Assembly (NCBI RefSeq): GCF_022870865.1
Contig: NZ_CP091508.1
Location: 1,302,001 to 1,366,000 of the forward strand
DNA: 64,000 bases
Direction: 5' to 3'
Source of the DNA: Uruburuella testudinis
GTDB lineage: Bacteria > Pseudomonadota > Gammaproteobacteria > Burkholderiales > Neisseriaceae
Below the pieces are notes generated by a model. It searched no databases. It saw only the letters and a program-made list of their open reading frames with translations, and had not been told where the DNA came from. Every line of letters starts with the position of its first letter. Within the stretch, counting starts at the first letter, position 1. Of the stretch, positions 24,559 to 32,833 are shown one piece after another. The position numbers and the translations under genes are program-made.

Positions 24559-25779
24559 TTACGAGCGGCCGGTCGACAGCCCGGCTTTGCCGTTTTCCCA
24601 CAAGGTTTTAAACAACACTTTCCACGGCGACAATGTCGGGTCGGGCTGCTTGCCGTTGGCCAGCCGCTTCATCTGGTTCATATACCAATCCATCTCCAGC
24701 ACTGCGCCGACTTTGTTGTCGAGCGGGGCAAAGCCGGTTTTGATGCGCTCGGTTTTCACCGTCTGATAATCGCCGCCGGCGATTTTGTTCGGCAAATCGG
24801 GCACCAGCGCAAACGGGCGGGCGATGCCGACAAAGTCGAGATGGCCGCTGCCCAGCGCCTCGTTCATCGCCGCTTGCGAGCGGAAACCGCCGGTGATAAT
24901 CAGCGGCACCCGGCTGACGGCGCGCGCTTTTTCGGCATAATCCAAGAAAAAAGCCTCACGTTGGCGGGTGCCGGCTTTTTGGCGGGCAGCGGTGAGCATT
25001 TCCGGGCTTTCGTAATTGCCGCCGGAAATTTCAATAAAATCAATGCCGAGCGCCGACATTTTCTGCACCACCCGCACCGATTCGCTTTCGTCAAAACCGC
25101 CCTTTTGAAAGTCGGCGGAATTGAGCTTCAAGCCCACCAAAAACGTTTGCCCGACAACGGCACGGATAGCGTGATAAATCTCCGTCAAAAAGCGCATACG
25201 GTTTTCCAAACTGCCGCCCCAGCGGTCTTCACGGCGGTTGTGGTGCGGAGACAAAAACTGGCTGATTAAATAACCGTGCGCGCCGTGAATCTGCACGCCG
25301 GAAAAGCCTGCTTTTTCCGCAATGCGGGCGGTTTCGGCAAATTGCGCGATTAAGGTTTTGATTTCGCTGTCTGTGAGCGCACGCGGCGGATTGATAAAGC
25401 CGTCCATACCGGCCAGCGGCACGGCACTGGGCGCCAGTGGCACGGCCGACACCGCCTTGGGCGACTGTTTGCCGGCGTGGTTGACCTGCATAATCAGCAG
25501 CGCCCCGTTTTGCGTGCCGGCTTGCGCCCATTGCTGCAAACGGCTCAAATCACGCTCATCGGCCACCATCACATCGTCAATCGAGCCTTTACCGCTTTTA
25601 TCAACCATCACATTGCCGGTTACCAACACCCCCGCACCGCCGTTTGCCCACACCTCATACAGGCGCACCAGCTCGTCACCCGGGCGGCTGTGCTTGGCAA
25701 GCTGCTCTTCCATCGCAGATTTGAAAAAACGGTTTTTCACGGTTTTGCCGTTGGCAAACGTAAAGGGCTGAAACAGCAT
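24559..25779 (-). CDS. Old yellow enzyme family NADH:flavin oxidoreductase
   Basis: The 406-residue protein is an OYE-family FMN enzyme (PF00724): N-terminal TVKNRFFKSAMEEQL, FMN/substrate segment VQIHGAHGYLISQFLSP (His and tight NADH-site residues), HHNRREDRWGGS, and C-terminal IITGGFRSQAAMNEAL and DFVGIARPFALVPDL. It should reduce alpha,beta-unsaturated carbonyls or nitro compounds with NAD(P)H and protect against electrophiles. An ArsR-family gene lies upstream on the same strand, and a shared palindrome precedes both. Confidence 0.92.
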   Translation of the reverse strand: MLFQPFTFANGKTVKNRFFKSAMEEQLAKHSRPGDELVRLYEVWANGGAGVLVTGNVMVDKSGKGSIDDVMVADERDLSRLQQWAQAGTQNGALLIMQVNHAGKQSPKAVSAVPLAPSAVPLAGMDGFINPPRALTDSEIKTLIAQFAETARIAEKAGFSGVQIHGAHGYLISQFLSPHHNRREDRWGGSLENRMRFLTEIYHAIRAVVGQTFLVGLKLNSADFQKGGFDESESVRVVQKMSALGIDFIEISGGNYESPEMLTAARQKAGTRQREAFFLDYAEKARAVSRVPLIITGGFRSQAAMNEALGSGHLDFVGIARPFALVPDLPNKIAGGDYQTVKTERIKTGFAPLDNKVGAVLEMDWYMNQMKRLANGKQPDPTLSPWKVLFKTLWENGKAGLSTGRS

Positions 25780-25812
25780 GGTTGTCTTCCTTTCAGGTTG
25801 AAGTGTTTAAGC

Positions 25813-25828
25813 GTTTAAAAATTTAAAC
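25813..25828. promoter_or_regulatory. ArsR-type operator before the old yellow enzyme gene
   Basis: GTTTAAA-AA-TTTAAAC, an imperfect-centre palindrome (7-bp arms, 2-bp spacer) located about 35 bp upstream of the minus-strand ATG at 25779. Confidence 0.65.
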
Positions 25829-25905
25829 CTATTGGTGCAAAAATAATCCCCGAAATGGGGAAGGGGAGCCGCCGTTTAAAACGCCGTGCTGATTGTTGCC
25901 CCGGC

Positions 25906-26220
25906 TTATGCCTGACGGGCCGCCTCATCTTGTTCGAGCAGCGCCACCAATTCTTTCAACGACGCCAGCGTCGGTTGCAGATTGAGGGAATAATACCGCT
26001 CTTTGCCGATTTGATTGACCTTAATCAGCTGCTTGTCGAGCATCAGCTTCAAATGATGCGACACCGCCGGCCGCGAAAGATGCAGCTGCTCGGTAAGCTG
26101 GTTTACATTCAGCTCACGCTCCCTGTCGAGCAGGCAGAGGATTTTCTGGCGGTTGTCGTCGGCCAACACCGAAAACACCGGCAGGCATTGCTGAAATTTA
26201 TCGAGAGTAGGCTGGCTCAT
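25906..26220 (-). CDS. ArsR family transcriptional repressor
   Basis: The 104-residue protein has a winged helix-turn-helix with recognition helix QLTEQLHLSRPAVSHHLKLM and a wing ERYYSLNLQP. The start region (VLADDNRQKILCLLDREREL) lacks an obvious CxC metal site, so it may respond to a redox or electrophile signal rather than metal. Identical palindromes precede this gene and the OYE gene, so it likely represses both; this resembles the NemR-like control of OYE reductases in other bacteria but with a different repressor family. Confidence 0.85.
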   Translation of the reverse strand: MSQPTLDKFQQCLPVFSVLADDNRQKILCLLDRERELNVNQLTEQLHLSRPAVSHHLKLMLDKQLIKVNQIGKERYYSLNLQPTLASLKELVALLEQDEAARQA

Positions 26221-26236
26221 CGGCTTTTGTTTACGG

Positions 26237-26252
26237 GTTTAAAAATTTAAAC
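26237..26252. promoter_or_regulatory. ArsR-type operator before the arsR gene
   Basis: Second copy of GTTTAAA-AA-TTTAAAC, ending on the minus strand just before the arsR start (26220). A degenerate half site (gattttaaac) follows. Confidence 0.7.
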
Positions 26253-26281
26253 GGATTTTAAACAGTCTGTTGCTGAATGTC

Positions 26282-26325
26282 AACTTTTTCAGACGGCCTG
26301 TAGGTAGAGGCCGTCTGAAAAAGTT
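26282..26325. terminator. DUS hairpin upstream of arsR
   Basis: Arms AACTTTTTCAGACGGCCT and reverse complement, 8-bp loop. It has no gene end next to it on either strand, so it may be a pure uptake/terminator cassette. Confidence 0.6.
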
Positions 26326-26672
26326 TTATTTAATATGAATGTGGAATAAGATAATTTATGAAATATACTGTTTTATCCCCACTCTAACTTTCTCCCGTTG
26401 GAACGGGGAGGGAACAGCGTGCTGCAACAGCAAACGAATGCTGTCGGGCAAAACTTGAGGCGCGGCAAACTGCCAGCCCGGTGGTTATCTGGCCCGTATC
26501 AAAGCGCTGCGCCGTCATGCCTGCCTATGGGTATGAATTAATGTTGATCAGCTTGCTGTCGTTAATTGATTTGAATTTAATGATAGTCTTCTTGTGGTTT
26601 TTTTGCATATAAACAGCAACTTGCTTCAAGGCAGCTGCTCTTTTGATATTTTATCCCAATTGATTAAAGTCA

Positions 26673-26722
26673 GGCAATGCAACGGGCAATGCAACGGGCA
26701 ATGCAACGGGCAATGCAATGGG
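26673..26722. repeat. 12-bp tandem repeat, about four copies
   Basis: Unit gcaatgcaacgg, the last copy with caatgg. No known role; it is outside any gene. Confidence 0.75.
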
Positions 26723-26816
26723 CTGTTTCGATGAATGGTTTTCAGACGGCCTCAAGGCATATCAAACATCAATATGGCTAAAAAAATATCTGTTTTAAAA
26801 CGGCGTGGTGGCGCCG

Positions 26817-26886
26817 CATACCCATTCACAACATGAATCTAACGGCGTTGGTGCGCCTTGTCGGCTTAGTTTTGTGAATGGATATC
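26817..26886. repeat. Family B repeat, full-length copy
   Basis: Starts ATACCCATTCACAA (26819), ends TTTTGTGAATGGATAT; interior ctaacggcgttggtgcg. Confidence 0.7.
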
Positions 26887-26925
26887 AGGGGATATAAGGC
26901 ATGTATCCAAGCGCGGCTGCCCGGC

Positions 26926-28029
26926 TCAGGCATAATAGCCGGCGCCTAAAATGCAGGCTTTGGCCGCGCCGGTGGCGTGGTGCGGGTTGCCTGGAATGCG
27001 GTTGACCCAACAGGCGGCCAGCCAGCCGAATGCGGCGGCTTCCACCCATTGCGGGTCGAGCTTGAGTGCGGCGGTGCTGTGCAGGCGGATATTGCGTTCA
27101 GCCAGTTTGTGTTGCAGGCGCTCCATCAGGGCGTGGTTGCGGATGCCGCCGCCGCACACATACACGCTGCGGGTGGCTGCTGCATGCATAAAAATGGCGG
27201 CGGTGATGGTTTCGGCGCTGAATTCCAGCAGCGTGCGCAAGACATCGTGCGGGTTTTCGCTGCCGTTTAAGTGTGCAAGCAGCCAATCGAGCGAAAACAG
27301 CTCGCGGCCGGTGCTTTTGGGCGGCGGCAGTTTGAAATAGGCATGGGCGCTGAGGGCGGCCAGTAATTTGGGCAACACTTTGCCTTGAGCGGCTTTGTCG
27401 CCGTTTTTATCGTAAGGCTGCTGCCAGATGTGCTGCATCCAGGCGTCCATCAGCATGTTGCCGGGGCCGGTATCGAAGCCTGAAGCGGGGGCGTCCGGCG
27501 GTAAAACGCTGATGTTGGCGATGCCGCCGATGTTTAAAACCACGCGGGTTTCGTCTGCGCTGTGGAACAATGCCTGATGAAAAGCGGGCACCAGCGGCGC
27601 GCCCTGACCGCCGGCGGCCAAATCGCGGCTGCGGAAATCGCCGATGGTGAAGATGCCGCAAAGCCCGGCCAGCAGGGGCAGATCGGCAAGCTGGATGCTG
27701 TAAGCCGATTCGGGCGCGTGGCGTATGGTTTGGCCGTGGCAGCCGATGGCGCGGATTTGTGCCGGCTCAAGCTGTTGCTGCGACAGCAGCAGGCCGACAG
27801 TTTGCGCATACAGGCGGCTTAATTCCTGCGCCAGCACCATGCTGCGGTGCAGCTCGTTGTGGCCGGTGTCTTGCAGCGCCAGCAATTCGGTTTTCAAGCG
27901 TTGGGGGTAGGGCAGAAAAGCGTGTGCCTGTGCCGCCAGCCAGCGTGTGCCGTGCATACGGATTAAGACGGCATCGGCACCGTCCATGCTGGTGCCGGAC
28001 ATGATGCCGATATAAAGTTGGGTGTCCAT
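26926..28029 (-). CDS. anmK: Anhydro-N-acetylmuramic acid kinase
   Basis: The 367-residue protein has the AnmK motifs: IGIMSGTSMDGADAVLIRMH near the N-terminus (ATP/substrate site), IGCHGQTIRHAP, GNMLMDAWM and the C-terminal ATPase-type motif YVCGGGIRNHALM. It phosphorylates and opens 1,6-anhydroMurNAc in cell-wall recycling to give MurNAc-6-phosphate. Length fits the family (about 370). It is monocistronic; the stretch downstream (26.2-26.9 kb) has only repeats. Confidence 0.95.
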   Translation of the reverse strand: MDTQLYIGIMSGTSMDGADAVLIRMHGTRWLAAQAHAFLPYPQRLKTELLALQDTGHNELHRSMVLAQELSRLYAQTVGLLLSQQQLEPAQIRAIGCHGQTIRHAPESAYSIQLADLPLLAGLCGIFTIGDFRSRDLAAGGQGAPLVPAFHQALFHSADETRVVLNIGGIANISVLPPDAPASGFDTGPGNMLMDAWMQHIWQQPYDKNGDKAAQGKVLPKLLAALSAHAYFKLPPPKSTGRELFSLDWLLAHLNGSENPHDVLRTLLEFSAETITAAIFMHAAATRSVYVCGGGIRNHALMERLQHKLAERNIRLHSTAALKLDPQWVEAAAFGWLAACWVNRIPGNPHHATGAAKACILGAGYYA

Positions 28030-28167
28030 GATGTGATAGAGGCCGTCTGAAACAAAAGCCTTATTCTAACGCGATTTGCACCGTTTGGCTTGAGGTTGGC
28101 GGCAGATGTACGGCTGTCGGCAGCAGATCGGCCGCCGCTTGCAGGCTTGCGCCGGCGGCGGCTCTGC

Positions 28168-28173
28168 TATAAT
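28168..28173 (+). promoter_or_regulatory. Promoter -10 box at the family B repeat edge
   Basis: TATAAT runs into the start of a family B left half (ATACCCATTCACAAAA). A TTGCGC 15 bp upstream is a weak -35. It would serve the pseudouridine synthase gene starting at 28237. Confidence 0.45.
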
Positions 28174-28210
28174 ACCCATTCACAAAAACAACCCGACGAA
28201 GCGGGCTTGC
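28171..28210. repeat. Family B repeat, left half
   Basis: ATACCCATTCACAAAAACAA followed by cccgacgaagcggg; the right end is absent. It is in the 5' leader of the pseudouridine synthase gene. Confidence 0.6.
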
Positions 28211-28236
28211 CGGTTGAATCAACAGAAAAGGATGTT

Positions 28237-28983
28237 ATGCAAAACGAAACCAACAACGAGCCGATGCGCCTTTCCAAGCGTATGGCGCAGCTGGGGCTGT
28301 GTTCCCGCCGCGAGGCCGACAGCTATATCGAGCAGGGCTGGGTGGCGGTTAACGGGCAGGTGGCGGTGCTCGGCCAAAAAGTGACGGCCGCCGACCGCAT
28401 CGATTTAAACAAGCAGGCACATGAGCGGCAGGCGCAGAGGGTGACCATTTTGCTCAACAAACCGGTGGGCTACGTGAGCGCGCAGGCCGAAAAAGGCTAT
28501 AAAGCGGCGGCAGAATTGATTACCCCTGAAAATCATTGGCAAGATGATGACAGCCGCATCATCTTTAGCGAAAAACACAAATTCGGCCTGGCGCCGGCGG
28601 GGCGTTTGGATATCGATTCGGTTGGCCTGCTGGTGCTGACGCAAGACGGGCGGATTGCCAAGCAGCTGATCGGCGAGCACAGCGGTATCGAAAAAGAATA
28701 CTTGGTGCGCGTAAAAGGCAGCCTTTCGGCAGAAGGCCTGCGCCTGCTCAACCACGGCCTAAGCCTCGACGGCGAAAAACTGCGCCCCGCCAAAGTGGAA
28801 TGGCAAAACGAAGACCAATTGCGCTTTGTGTTGCAGCAGGGCAAAAAACGCCAAATCCGCCGCATGTGCGAGCTGGTGGGGCTGCGGGTGGTGGGCCTGA
28901 AGCGCATCCGTATGGGAAAAGTCAAACTCGGCCGCCTGCCGCCGGGAAAATGGCGCTATTTAAGCAGTCATGAGCATTTTTAA
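28237..28983 (+). CDS. rRNA pseudouridine synthase, RsuA/RluF family
   Basis: The 248-residue protein has an S4 RNA-binding domain ([20 protein letters not shown], residues about 10-55) and the RsuA-family catalytic motif with [14 protein letters not shown], whose Asp is the usual catalytic residue, plus KEYLVRVKG and [14 protein letters not shown]. The whole resembles RluF/RsuA; I would name it RluF-like. Starts are possible upstream (open frame from 28090) but AAAAGG at 28227-28232 favours ATG 28237. Target (23S or 16S uridine) cannot be decided from sequence. Confidence 0.85.
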   Translation: MQNETNNEPMRLSKRMAQLGLCSRREADSYIEQGWVAVNGQVAVLGQKVTAADRIDLNKQAHERQAQRVTILLNKPVGYVSAQAEKGYKAAAELITPENHWQDDDSRIIFSEKHKFGLAPAGRLDIDSVGLLVLTQDGRIAKQLIGEHSGIEKEYLVRVKGSLSAEGLRLLNHGLSLDGEKLRPAKVEWQNEDQLRFVLQQGKKRQIRRMCELVGLRVVGLKRIRMGKVKLGRLPPGKWRYLSSHEHF

Positions 28984-28991
28984 GCGGGGTA

Positions 28992-29050
28992 AAGGCCGTC
29001 TGAAAATGCAAGGCCGTCTGAACCTGTGCACATGTTTTCAGACGGCCTGA
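28992..29050. terminator. Cluster of three DUS after the pseudouridine synthase
   Basis: Two DUS in plus orientation (aggccgtctga at 28993 and 29010) and one inverted at 29036-29048; the last pair can pair into a hairpin. Confidence 0.6.
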
Positions 29051-29103
29051 ATCAATGGGCAAACATGTTATGATAACGGCCATTGTGTAAACGGAAGAAA
29101 TAC

Positions 29104-29763
29104 ATGAATACCTGGAGCGAAGCGCTGGGTGCGGAAAAGCAGCAGCCTTATTTTCAGCAGATTTTGAATACAGTTAAAGCCGAGCGCCAAAGCGGGCAAA
29201 TCATTTATCCGCCGGCGCACGATGTGTTTAACGCCTTTAAAGCCACCGAATTCAATCAGGTAAAAGTGGTGATTTTGGGGCAGGATCCTTATCACGGCGA
29301 AGGGCAGGCGCACGGGTTGTCGTTTTCGGTGCAGCCGGGCATCAAGATTCCGCCGTCGCTACAAAACATCTATAAAGAGCTGGCCGACGATATCGCCGGC
29401 TTTCAAATTCCGAACCACGGTTATTTGCAGCATTGGGCCGATCAGGGCGTGCTGCTGTTGAATACGGTGCTGACGGTGCGCGCGCATCAGGCGCATTCGC
29501 ACGCCGCGTTGGGCTGGGAAACCTTTACCGATAAGGTTATCCGCCAATTGGCCGAGCAGCGCGAGCATCTGGTGTTTATTCTGTGGGGCAGCCATGCACA
29601 GAAAAAAGGCGCCTTTATCAGCCGCGAGCGCCATTTGGTGATAACCTCGCCACACCCTTCGCCCTTGTCGGCCTACCGCGGTTTTTTCGGCAGCCGGCCG
29701 TTTTCACAGGCGAATGCTTATTTGCAGGCAAACGGGCACAGTGGGATTGACTGGCAGGTGTAA
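29104..29763 (+). CDS. ung: Uracil-DNA glycosylase, family 1
   Basis: The 219-residue protein has the catalytic motif [18 protein letters not shown] with Asp61 activating water, ILGQDPYHG, and the leucine loop HPSPLS with His184. Family length is 220-230. GGAAGAA precedes ATG 29104; an in-frame GTG at 29083 would add 7 residues. It removes uracil from DNA. Short gap to the DUF2254 gene. Confidence 0.95.
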   Translation: MNTWSEALGAEKQQPYFQQILNTVKAERQSGQIIYPPAHDVFNAFKATEFNQVKVVILGQDPYHGEGQAHGLSFSVQPGIKIPPSLQNIYKELADDIAGFQIPNHGYLQHWADQGVLLLNTVLTVRAHQAHSHAALGWETFTDKVIRQLAEQREHLVFILWGSHAQKKGAFISRERHLVITSPHPSPLSAYRGFFGSRPFSQANAYLQANGHSGIDWQV

Positions 29764-29796
29764 GGCCGTCTGAAAATCAGGATAAGGAATAAAAAC

Positions 29797-31068
29797 ATGA
29801 TGTACCGGTGGTTGCTGTCGTTGAAAAAACCGAGCAACAGCTTGTGGGTAACACCTGCTTGGGGCGCTTTGCTGGCGGTGGTGTTTGCCTTTGCGGCGCA
29901 GCTGGCCAATATCTGGTTGCCGGTGGATACGCTGCCCGACATCGAGCGCGGTACGTTGGAAGGGTTGCTGGATGTGATTGCTTCGAGCATGTTGGCGGTG
30001 AGCACCTTTTCATTGTCGATTATGGTGTCTGCCTTTGCTTCGGCTTCTAACGGCACCACGCCGCGGGCAACAGAACTGGTGATGGGCGACGACAACACGC
30101 GGATGGCGATTGCCAGCTTTATTTCTGCTTTTATCTACGCAATTATTGCCAAAACAGTGTTGGGGATGGGCTTGTATGGCCAAAACGGCCGCTTTGTGTT
30201 GTTTGTCAGCACCGTGTTGGCACTGGCTTATCTGATTTTCACGCTGATACGTTGGGTGCACACGCTGTCCCAACTCGGGCGGATGGGGAACACGCTGGAT
30301 AAAATTCATACCGCCGCCCAAAAAACCTTGCAAGCGTACCGTAACAACCCGGCGATGGGTGCGGCTTGGCGCGGCGTTTGCAGCCCGAGGGCGCGCGTAT
30401 TGCGGGCGGAACACAGCGGTTATCTCACCCATATCAATATGGCTACCCTGCAAAGCCGGGCGGCGGAAAAGGATTGGCATGTGCACATCACCGTGCGCCC
30501 CGGCGATTTGATTATGCGCGATACGGTGCTGGCCTTGATAGAAAAAGGCGATGAAAGTTGCGATGATTTGCGCAATGCTTTTGTGTTGGCGCAAACCCGC
30601 AGTTACGACCAAGATCCGGAATGGGGTTTTATCGTGTTGAGTGAGGCGGCGCAGCGGGCATTGTCGCCGGCCGTTAACGACCCGGGCACAGCCATTGCCG
30701 TGATGACCGGCATGATGCGGCTGTTGGCAGATGTAGCGCCGGAGCAGGCAGGCGGGCAAAAGCAATATGACCGCCTTGCCATCAAGCCGCTCGACAGCAG
30801 CGATTGGGTAAAGAGCGGCTTTGCGCCCATTGCCCGGGATGGCGCCGGTATTTTGGAAGTGGGGTTGGTGTTGCAGAAAACATTGGCTGCTGTAAACCGC
30901 AGCGCACCGGAAGCCGCCGTGTCGCAGGCGGCGGCAGAGGTGGCGGCGGCGGCATTCGAGCGGGCGTGTCAGTCGCTGGATTTTGCGCCGGATATACAGG
31001 CGTTGCAGCAAAAAAGGGCAGCCTTGTTTGGCAGCGCAGCAGATTTGCCGATGCCGGCAGACCATTAA
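29797..31068 (+). CDS. DUF2254 membrane protein
   Basis: The 423-residue protein has about four N-terminal hydrophobic segments (including ALLAVVFAFAAQLANIWLPV and ASMLAVSTFSLSIMVSAFA) followed by a cytosolic part with GFIVLSEAAQRALSPAVNDP, the hallmark segment of DUF2254 (PF10011). Function unknown; family members are predicted inner-membrane proteins. Its stop is followed by a stretch of repeats. Confidence 0.85.
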   Translation: MMYRWLLSLKKPSNSLWVTPAWGALLAVVFAFAAQLANIWLPVDTLPDIERGTLEGLLDVIASSMLAVSTFSLSIMVSAFASASNGTTPRATELVMGDDNTRMAIASFISAFIYAIIAKTVLGMGLYGQNGRFVLFVSTVLALAYLIFTLIRWVHTLSQLGRMGNTLDKIHTAAQKTLQAYRNNPAMGAAWRGVCSPRARVLRAEHSGYLTHINMATLQSRAAEKDWHVHITVRPGDLIMRDTVLALIEKGDESCDDLRNAFVLAQTRSYDQDPEWGFIVLSEAAQRALSPAVNDPGTAIAVMTGMMRLLADVAPEQAGGQKQYDRLAIKPLDSSDWVKSGFAPIARDGAGILEVGLVLQKTLAAVNRSAPEAAVSQAAAEVAAAAFERACQSLDFAPDIQALQQKRAALFGSAADLPMPADH

Positions 31069-31170
31069 ACCGTTATACAGTTATGCCCATTTACTGTAGG
31101 CCGAATTCTCGAATCCGACATTTTTCAGACGGCTAAAATCATTTGGCATCACAAGAATATCGAATCATTT

Positions 31171-31190
31171 GTCGGATACAAGTATCTGAC
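31171..31190. repeat. GTCGGATAC palindrome
   Basis: GTCGGATAC-AA-GTATCTGAC, nine-base arms with one mismatch; same type as 11234-11253. Confidence 0.5.
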
Positions 31191-31221
31191 CTGCTTACTG
31201 CTGTGAATGGTTTGAAAACCT

Positions 31222-31384
31222 TAGGGTGCCGGACCATTCGATTTACGGGTGTATTTTGCCCCTGAAAACGCATCTGCTGCGTTAAAAAGCCCCGCAAGAT
31301 GTCCAATCTTGCTGCGTTTTTTGCCCGGCATCTGCATTTTCAGAAACAAAAATCCCCTCATAAACAAATTGTCCGGACACCCTA
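31222..31384 (+). repeat. Family A repeat, full-length copy
   Basis: TA at both ends, GGGTGCCGGACCATTCGATT at left, right end TGTCCGGACACCC, core gcctcgcaagatgtccaatc-like. Located just before the duplicated promoter block of the hydrolase. Confidence 0.9.
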
Positions 31385-31393
31385 GCGCTTTTC

Positions 31394-31516
31394 AGACGGC
31401 CTTGATAATTTCGATTTTAGAAATTATGAAATTATAATTGATAAATTTACTTGAAATCAAAGCCGCTTCATAATGCTCCCATCGCAATTAATGAATAGAT
31501 TGAAAAGGAAACCGAT
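31394..31516 (+). promoter_or_regulatory. Upstream block duplicated before both hydrolase genes (copy 1)
   Basis: The 120 bp before the hydrolase at 31517 (gccttgataatttcgatttt ... aaattatgaaattataattg ... gataaatttact) aligns with 35826-35942. It probably contains the promoter; AT-rich and with dyads of attat/ataat type. Confidence 0.7.
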
Positions 31517-32683
31517 ATGAGCCAAGCGATTTCACGCCGTCGATTTATGCAGACCGGTGCCGTTACCGGAGCCGCTCTGATGACTGCGGCTGTGCCGGTG
31601 CTGGCGCAAAGCGTGCGCGCCGTTGCTGATGCCGGCCAAAGCAACCGTGCCGCCTCGCTGCCTTTAACCCAAACCTGGGACAAAGTATTCCCGCAAAGCA
31701 GCCGTGTCGACCACCGCAAAATCACTTTTATCAACCGCTTCGGCATCACGCTGGCGGGGGATTTGTATCTGCCGAAAAACCGTCGCGGCAAATTGCCCGC
31801 CATTGCCGTGAGCGGCCCGTTCGGTGCGGTGAAGGAGCAGACCTCTGGGCTGTATGCGCAAACGCTGGCCGAGCAAGGTTTTGTCACTTTGGCGTTTGAT
31901 CCGTCTTACACCGGCGAGAGCGGCGGCGAGCCGCGCGGCATGGCTTCGCCCGATGTCAACACCGAAGATTTCAGCGCCGCCCTCGATGCTTTGGGCATGC
32001 TGCCTGAAGTCGACCGCAACCGTTTGGGCATTCTCGGCATCTGCGGCTTCGGCGGGCAGGCGCTCAATGCCGCTGCGATGGACACCCGTGCGAAAGCCGT
32101 GGCCACGTCGGTGATGTACGACATGAGCCGCTCTATCGGCTGGGGCGTGGGCGATCAGCAAAACGGCTATACCCCTGAACAGCGGCAGGCGGTGAAAGAA
32201 TATCTGAATAATCTGCGTTGGGCAGATGCGGAAAGCGGCCGCCGAAATATCGGTCTGCACGAATTGAATGTGGATGCCGAGGGCAATGTCACCAGCGCCC
32301 AACGCATTTTGCCGGAAACCCTGCCGGCCAATCCACACCCGATATTGGCGCAGTTTTTCGATTTTTACCGCACCGACCGCGGCTACCACCCGCGCAGCAT
32401 CAATTCCAACACCACTTGGCTGGCGACCATGCCGCTCTCTTATGTGAATATTCCGATGATGAGCTACATCAGCGAAATTTCACCGCGGCCGATGCTGATT
32501 ATTGCCGGCGAAAAAGCCCATTCGCGCTATATGAGCGAAGATGCTTTCAAAGCGGCGGGCAATAATCCGAATAAAGAATTGCTGATTGTGCCCGATGCCA
32601 CCCATGTGGATTTGTATGACAACCGTTCCGGCAAAATCCCGTATGACAGGCTGACCGCGTTTTTCCGCGATCATTTGAAATAA
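31517..32683 (+). CDS. Tat-exported dienelactone-hydrolase-like protein
   Basis: The 388-residue protein starts with a Tat-type signal (SRRRFMQTGAVTGAALMTAA) and a cleavage site near VLAQ. The mature part is an alpha/beta hydrolase related to dienelactone hydrolases: IAVSGPFGAVKEQTSGLYAQ, FDPSYTGESGGEPR, nucleophile elbow GICGFGG with Cys176 in place of serine, and C-terminal His363 in HVDLYDN. The Cys nucleophile is typical of DLH. It is predicted periplasmic. A close paralog lies at 35943 (about 60% by eye over conserved parts), and a broken one at 14767. Substrate unknown. Confidence 0.85.
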   Translation: MSQAISRRRFMQTGAVTGAALMTAAVPVLAQSVRAVADAGQSNRAASLPLTQTWDKVFPQSSRVDHRKITFINRFGITLAGDLYLPKNRRGKLPAIAVSGPFGAVKEQTSGLYAQTLAEQGFVTLAFDPSYTGESGGEPRGMASPDVNTEDFSAALDALGMLPEVDRNRLGILGICGFGGQALNAAAMDTRAKAVATSVMYDMSRSIGWGVGDQQNGYTPEQRQAVKEYLNNLRWADAESGRRNIGLHELNVDAEGNVTSAQRILPETLPANPHPILAQFFDFYRTDRGYHPRSINSNTTWLATMPLSYVNIPMMSYISEISPRPMLIIAGEKAHSRYMSEDAFKAAGNNPNKELLIVPDATHVDLYDNRSGKIPYDRLTAFFRDHLK

Positions 32684-32700
32684 ACCGCCAAGCAGGCATG

Positions 32701-32750
32701 AGGCCGTCTGAAATGCACTTTTCACCAACGCATTTCAGACGGCCTTTTTC
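32701..32750. terminator. DUS terminator after the hydrolase
   Basis: Arms AGGCCGTCTGAAATGC (32701-32716) and reverse complement (32730-32745) then TTTTT. Confidence 0.8.
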
Positions 32751-32833
32751 ATATCACAAACAAAATGTTGTATCCATAAGCCGCTTTATTTAAACTGGAA
32801 TCATCTTGCCTGTCATCTTTACTCAGGAGCCAC

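Larger units (their letters stand above)
26326..26925. other. Gene-free stretch with a 12-bp tandem repeat and a family B repeat
   Basis: No ORF is credible. It holds a DUS (26742-26751), four tandem copies of caatgcaacggg (26673-26722, last copy changed) and a family B repeat at 26817-26886. Confidence 0.55.
31069..31516. other. Gene-free stretch with GTCGGAT palindromes and a family A repeat
   Basis: Contains an imperfect GAATTC-centred palindrome near 31100, GTCGGATAC-AA-GTATCTGAC (31171-31190), a DUS piece, and the family A copy. From 31394 it is the duplicated upstream block shared with 35826-35942. Confidence 0.6.
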
